DNA of 64,000 bases from Fasciolopsis buskii. Its lineage: Eukaryota; Platyhelminthes; Trematoda; Plagiorchiida; Fasciolidae. Under the pieces are notes generated by a model. That model was not told where the DNA came from. It did not search any database and worked only from the letters and a program-made list of their open reading frames with translations. A program made the translations under genes and the position numbers. The stretch lies in contig LUCM01007256.1 of NCBI GenBank assembly GCA_008360955.1, positions 69,941 through 133,940 of the forward strand. Direction: 5' to 3'. Positions 58,981 to 64,000 of the stretch are shown here, piece by piece; position 1 is the first letter of the stretch, and each line of letters opens with the position of its first letter.

Positions 58981-61900
58981 CTATAATTGATTTTTCTGAA
59001 CGGCAGAAACTTTTTCGAACAGAGTGGACTTCCCCTTATCCCGTGCTTTATCTTGGAGTTTCTCCAAATGTCGCTCCGACTCCTGAACTAGTTTCTTTTT
59101 CCATCTCATATAGTCAGGAATTGATCCAATCAAAACTTCCCGTTTCATCTCGACCGAGGATTGATTGAACTGATATGTGGTCAATGACGAGCTACGGGCC
59201 AACATTCGCTGACTCACGTGCACTTAATTTCCGCATTTCGTTCTCCCATTTTGATTATTTCACCATAACCATTGGAGCGTTTTCCGCTGAAATGTCACCA
59301 AAGTTTGAACAATACAATGCAACTGGTGTTACCCTTTTTCGAGAGGTTTTTAGCCTTCCTTGGGTGACTTACGCGTTTAATTTGCTGGCAGCGGAACAAT
59401 AGCATTCTAACGCATGTTTGCTGTCCTCGGCCGAGCGAAATTGCCAACACCTCTGGTCCAAATTGGAAAATCACGATTAAATGCATCTGTGTGCATGTGT
59501 CAGATAGGATCAGTTTTCTGAACCAGTATCACACCACGGGCAGAAATACCGCGTTACTGATGTCACTTCGAGTAAACCCGCTGCAGTCTGGCATATTCGA
59601 AGCCGGGTAAACAGGCCAAAAACTTTGCGACCTCTGAAATGTCTTGTACTCAGGACACAGGAATACAAAACTGTTTGGATTCTCGACAGGGTTTTGGTTA
59701 TTTCTTATCCATCGCCTAATAAACACAACCAAGAAATTATAAACGTTTAATTATCTACGCAATCGCTACGTCATAGCTGCCCGGATCGGTGCTCACCTAT
59801 GGCGACGAGCCACTGGTGCTCTAGAAAAACTCCTATGGGTTGACACATGGATGCCTGCAAACCAAGTAATTTAAAAGTTCAATTCGTCATCGTCATCATC
59901 AGCTATCTCTCCGTTACGAATCCGCATTGGTTCATATCCATGGCCATCTAACTGGTGCACGTACCCAGGACGAAGAATTGTGAGTCGAACATCGACACCT
60001 CCAGACAATCCGGACTAGGGGCATACCATATTTCAAAACCCCTATGATATAGCTAAGATCAGTCACCCTAATCTTTCACGATCACAGATCGGGATTCAAA
60101 GCAATCGACTCTAAATGCAAACAGACTTCGCTGAAATAATTCTAATCGGTTTAAAAAGCTATAGAATCAGCCCATAGAGCTGGGCAAGTTGATAAACATA
60201 GGTAGGGAGTGATTGGCTTTCTGCAGGCAACAATTTATCGTGAAGCATAGGTGTTTGACGAACCATTAGCAAAGAAAAGGGCCATTGTGCAGCTATTTCA
60301 TTCTCTCGTCCGAATCATGATGAAACTCTTTCTGTACCAATCTATATTTTTATTATTCATGTCAGACTAAGGGATCAAAGGCAGAGGCTTGAGCTTTAAA
60401 TTGGCCAAAAAGCCGCCAAGTTCGTCTTACCTCATGCAAGCTACGAGAAGCCGAGAATTTTTAGTCGTTATCAATTACCTGTTAGGACGTACCGCTAGCT
60501 CACAAATTTAATTTGTGCCTAATCGAGACCGAATACTGTTTACGTGCAGTCATCATAGTCTCTGACTGGTAAAGGTTCTTCCTAAGAATGAAACGCACAA
60601 TGAAACGCACAAAATAAACCATGCGGCAGTTCAAGTATCCAACTGTACGAAGCCACATAATGATCCCCACTAATCAGGTCAGTGGGTTCGCATCCAGGGC
60701 ACAACTGTCAGATTGTGGGTGGCCTGACTCGTGTTGTTCGGTGGACGCAACGTGGCTGGCTGAGCGATCGCCCTCGACCAGTGTGCCGTATCGCAACCGA
60801 TTTCACTAAACGGTCCCAAAGCACCTACTTTGGGTGGGAGGCAGCTTATTCGGCACAGTAACCAAATGTACAATACTGAACTGGAAAGAGTGAGGTTTAA
60901 GATAGACTACAAAGCTCCGTAGACAGTCTTCAGAAAAATGCTATTTCCATGAGTAACTGAGACACAATAGTTCTACCTGAGGATGATATTCAATCGAGTG
61001 TTCTTGTACCATTCATTTGCCGCTGGTGAGTAAAAATGGTCCATTTTGTGATCAATGGAAATGCAGTTTATTCGCAACCATCATGTAGCACAGCTACGGA
61101 ATACAGCCAGTCAGGAAATTAAAAGCCCCCGAGATGATCGAAAGCAACCCAATAACCAAATAATGCAACTTTATTTCATATCATAAATTGTTCATATTGG
61201 CAAATTCCAATTTACTATGACAAACTTTTGATGTGGGCGTAGCCCATGTCTAAATTTCCCATAGGCTCATTTTTCTTATTGTTTTGGAGTCACGTCAAAA
61301 GTATGCAGAATTATTTGAATGTCTGACAACCATACATCCATTCGTAGGTTATTGAGTAGGACTCACACAACCTAATTATTTCGGACAGCACATGCGAATA
61401 TGGCCATGTTAGATGCATCATATTTTGGATCAGTATGAACGAGGTACCAATAGTTCCGAATAGTTTTAATATATATTGATCTTCTCTATCTCCATTAGTT
61501 TGCAACCCATCTAGTGGGATACCGGTTGACATACGCGAGTCCACGTCATCGATTAGCTTTTTAAATACCCGCTGGTTTTCACATAGGCAGATCAATGTAC
61601 GTACAGTACAAAAATAGTTGGTTGCAATGGACCGCTTGGCCAGCGAATTTCATTGTATGATTACTAGGTATTCACTGATTCAGGTTACTCTGGATGTAAT
61701 GGCAGTCGTGATGCCATTTGTGGTGCGAAGCCTAGCTGAACCAGCGAGTATTGCCTGAATTCGATTAATTCAGTCAGATTTTCAAAACTGTGGAGAATTC
61801 GATTTGCAAACCGTGTTGAATTTTGCTAAGATTTCTGTCCCGGTTATGCCAGCTGCACGCTAGTAACAGAACATCAGAACAGAGATAATAATCGACGTTT

Positions 61901-62656
61901 TATTGGGGGTGTCAGTTATCGGATTAAAGTGAGTACACCCATAGCTTTGAGTAAAAATTCACAACTTTTGTCATGATTCATGCGCAAATAAATGATGACA
62001 CTTACATTTCTGGGAGCCACGTGTTCTCAGCTATACTTTAATTGAATGGTAGTCACGTGCAAGTACTTACAACCTGTTTTTTTATCCAATAAACAAACCA
62101 AGTATATGAATAAGAGGCTTCTAGATAAAAGAAACGACTTGAATAGTATCGCATTAGATGCTTTGCTAAGTCCTTCTTCATGCGGCACCAACGGTTCATG
62201 ATATTGATCTGAGTGTCGAGACCACAAGATGAGGCAATAAAACGGATATTAAGAGAGGAGGACAGAAAATCTGACACCTCTGACTCGAAGCAAAAATAGC
62301 CACAGACGCTACCTTTGGACGCTTGTCGAACTGGCAAACTCCGTAATGAAAAGTGCGCCCAAATAATGGTTGCGTCATCATGTTACCAGCTGACTGAGGT
62401 CGAACTAATCATGACAAACCAGGGTGTGCTAACTTTAAATTTAGATTGATTACATTTTAGTAGTAGGAGATTGAATATTTAGATTGATTAGGCAAGCAAT
62501 CAAGGTTAGACTGGGTTCACTTCGGCAAAAGATCATCGAACCGGTGATCTCTGCACAAACTAGATGACAACAAACGACAAAAAAGACGAGCGTTTTCAGA
62601 GTGATTGTAAAAATTCGGAAGGATTGGAATGCGAACGATTTTATTCTGCTCAACAT
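58981..62656 (-). CDS. Seven-exon gene, about 354 residues, hydrophobic leader, unknown family
   Basis: Minus strand; every junction is GT/AG with agreeing phase. Exon 1, 62656-62521: MLSRIKSFAFQSFRIFTITL then KTLVFFVVCCHLVCAEITGS (signal peptide or anchor; donor GTGAAC). Exon 2, 62279-62071: acceptor TTTTTGCTTCGAGTCAG; DTQINIMNRWCRMKKDLAKH; donor GTAAGT. Exon 3, 61571-61367: RVFKKLIDDVDSRMSTGIPL then FILIQNMMHLTWPYSHVLSE; donor GTGAGT. Exon 4, 61022-60977 (46 nt): ANEWYKNTRLNIIL. Exon 5, 59715-59550: acceptor TGTGTTTATTAG; RWIRNNQNPVENPNSFVFLC then QSFWPVYPASNMPDCSGFTR. Exon 6, 59486-59373: MHLIVIFQFGPEVLAISLGR; donor GTAAGT. Exon 7, 59169-58981: EMKREVLIGSIPDYMRWKKK then ESERHLEKLQDKARDKGKST, ending VQKNQL. 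A further 3' exon (KYGVPYDNVVCIPDHIMEIE, about 58960-58870) is an alternative end. It is likely secretory or membrane-bound. Confidence 0.72.
62453..62476 (-). mobile_element. 24-bp terminal remnant of the hammerhead element
   Basis: The minus strand reads ATTCAATCTCCTACTACTAA AATG, the extreme 3' terminus of the elements at 2571 and 23735. A perfect 14-bp duplication ATTTAGATTGATTA flanks it (62439-62452 and 62477-62490). This is a genuine insertion truncated almost completely at its 5' end. It lies in the first intron of the seven-exon gene, about 30 bases past the 5' splice site. Confidence 0.85.
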
Positions 62657-62699
62657 CTCTTGTGAGACTCAGATTGGGCTGTTTAGGCACCCGCCGTTA

Positions 62700-64000
62700 T
62701 GAATCGGAAGTTAAGTGGCCCAGTTGACTTGACGTCTTTAATGCACTTGTTTGCAGCTGATTGGGCAGGCGTGATATTCAAACATTCTCATCTTGAGGAA
62801 TTGAGACCTGTACCGGGCAACGTGAGTAAACTGGGGATCATACCCATGAGCAGCGATATGTAAGTTGCTCTCCGGTAACAACAGAACCAAGCACGATTGA
62901 CGATGACCATTAAACTGAGCGACATTCATTCATAAATAGGGCATGAAGTTTACTAGAAGGGAATAAACTTATGCACGGAGAACATATTGGTTCTTGTCCA
63001 TGGATGTTTCGCTCTGGAAAAAACGCATGGTCACTTGTCGTTTGATTCTGGGCTTTTAGAAACAAACTGCCGTCAATCGAGAGTCTAGTCGCCAACACAC
63101 CGGCAGTTGGGTTTGTCTCCTGTTAGGCCATAAGAACAAACTGTGTAACCCGGAAGGCTTGTATTGCGGCCAGTGGAGGAAATGAAATCCGTGACCAATG
63201 CGCCAGCCACACGTTTTTGAGACAGACATACTCGTCTTAGTGTATATTTGTGAAGGGCAATGGGGGGTGGGGAGGAGTGGAAACGAATGCTCGTTCGCTT
63301 TGCTGCACACCACCTATACGATGGCTGTTGAACTTTGAAGCCCATGGGCCCACGTGAGACAGATATTGGCTAAATTCTAATTGGTGTTCAGGCAACGTTT
63401 CTGTCGGACAAAGAGTCTTGCTTACATGGCCAAGTGTTTCAACAATCCAACTGACTGTTACAATTGAGGCCGTGGAAAAACATGATTTTGTTCTGACAGT
63501 TCGTCGAATGCGGATAGCAGTGAAGTGAATGGTGTAGCAAGATAGCTAAAAATTTGACAGATGCCGCACAGATTTTCTAAAATAAACGAGACGAACAGAT
63601 AAAGAGGTAGACACGCGAGACAAGGCTGGTCTACCTGCAATTGTGAGGACATGCGGTCAAATACCATGGGATAGACCTGATATTACTGTCAGAAACAGCT
63701 TGATTTAGTTTCGTCAGACCGAACCACCGTTGTAGGCAGACAAAGCCCAAGCTGACCGATTGGATTGTGGAATTTCTGTAACCGGACTCGGCCAACTCAC
63801 GAAAAACCCTTCGGATGGTCACGATTTGCTGAGTCAAAACAATTTCTAGACTTCATTTACTGCTAGATGGGCCCAATAAACGACACCAAAAGATGGATGA
63901 GACGATAAACAAGACTGATCTGCGGTGAAATTTCGTGACTAAGGATAAGGATTCAACGGTGGAATTTCAAGATAAGTTACTCATCTACTATTCTCGTAGT
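62700..64000. other. Unassigned stretch
   Basis: Overlapping minus-strand frames at 62910-63345 contain cysteine-rich, protein-like runs such as GLTGDKPNCRCVGD, but no splice chain or repeat family could be supported. Nothing firm was seen to the end of the window. Confidence 0.35.

Noticed and set aside
63056..63345. Two overlapping 85-codon minus frames
   Set aside because: Both are open over the same bases, which suggests low stop density rather than coding. No splice chain supports either.
1..64000. CRISPR arrays, bacterial operons, ribosome binding sites, plasmid or phage genes
   Set aside because: Nothing of the kind is seen. The intron structure and retroelements are those of an animal genome.

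Overview
This is about 64 kb of gene-sparse, intron-rich, repeat-laden animal DNA with two N gaps (23783-24202 and 57908-58702). The retroelement families point to a flatworm, probably a trematode or cestode: a Ty3/gypsy element resembling the Clonorchis CsRn1 type, a flatworm-type LINE with an endonuclease-RT, a CR1-like LINE, a tRNA-headed SINE and a hammerhead-ribozyme repeat. The species cannot be fixed from sequence alone. There are no prokaryotic operons, no CRISPR, and no rRNA or ordinary tRNA genes. Exons are short (20-310 nt), several introns are only 36-75 nt, and genes were found by chaining open segments through GT/AG sites with matching phase. None of the predicted proteins could be assigned to a family by eye.

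Layout. 0.5-11 kb is mostly transposon debris. It holds a palindromic hammerhead element at 2.57-2.84 kb with a 13-bp target duplication, and a minus-strand gypsy relic (RT at 10.5-10.8 kb, integrase at 6.3-7.25 kb) with a flatworm LINE (7.3-9.2 kb) and a SINE (9.8 kb) lying between its halves. 14.2-18.6 kb holds one complete but decayed plus-strand gypsy element (LTR, gag, protease, RT, RNase H, integrase, LTR), and a lone LTR of the same family lies at 22.5 kb. 18.7-25.1 kb has isolated exons on both strands plus two more hammerhead copies, one split by the first assembly gap. 28-36 kb has exons of several genes, two or three with nearby AATAAA signals, and a CR1-like LINE fragment (31.3-32.3 kb). 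38-41 kb carries a minus-strand gene with a poly(A) signal. 41.5-42.8 kb has two SINE copies.

46-63 kb is the best gene territory. It contains a five-exon plus-strand gene with a signal peptide and a 36-nt intron (46114-48173), a second plus-strand gene with a puzzling in-frame TAA (49671-50969), a third plus-strand exon chain (52627-57279), and a seven-exon minus-strand gene with a hydrophobic leader (62656 down to 58981). The first intron of that last gene contains a 24-bp, extremely 5'-truncated copy of the hammerhead element flanked by a 14-bp duplication.

The most unusual system is the hammerhead family. Two opposed type I hammerhead motifs with minimal stem III form a head-to-head palindrome. 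Three further copies show target duplications, 5' truncation or decay, which indicates retrotransposition from a fixed 3' end.
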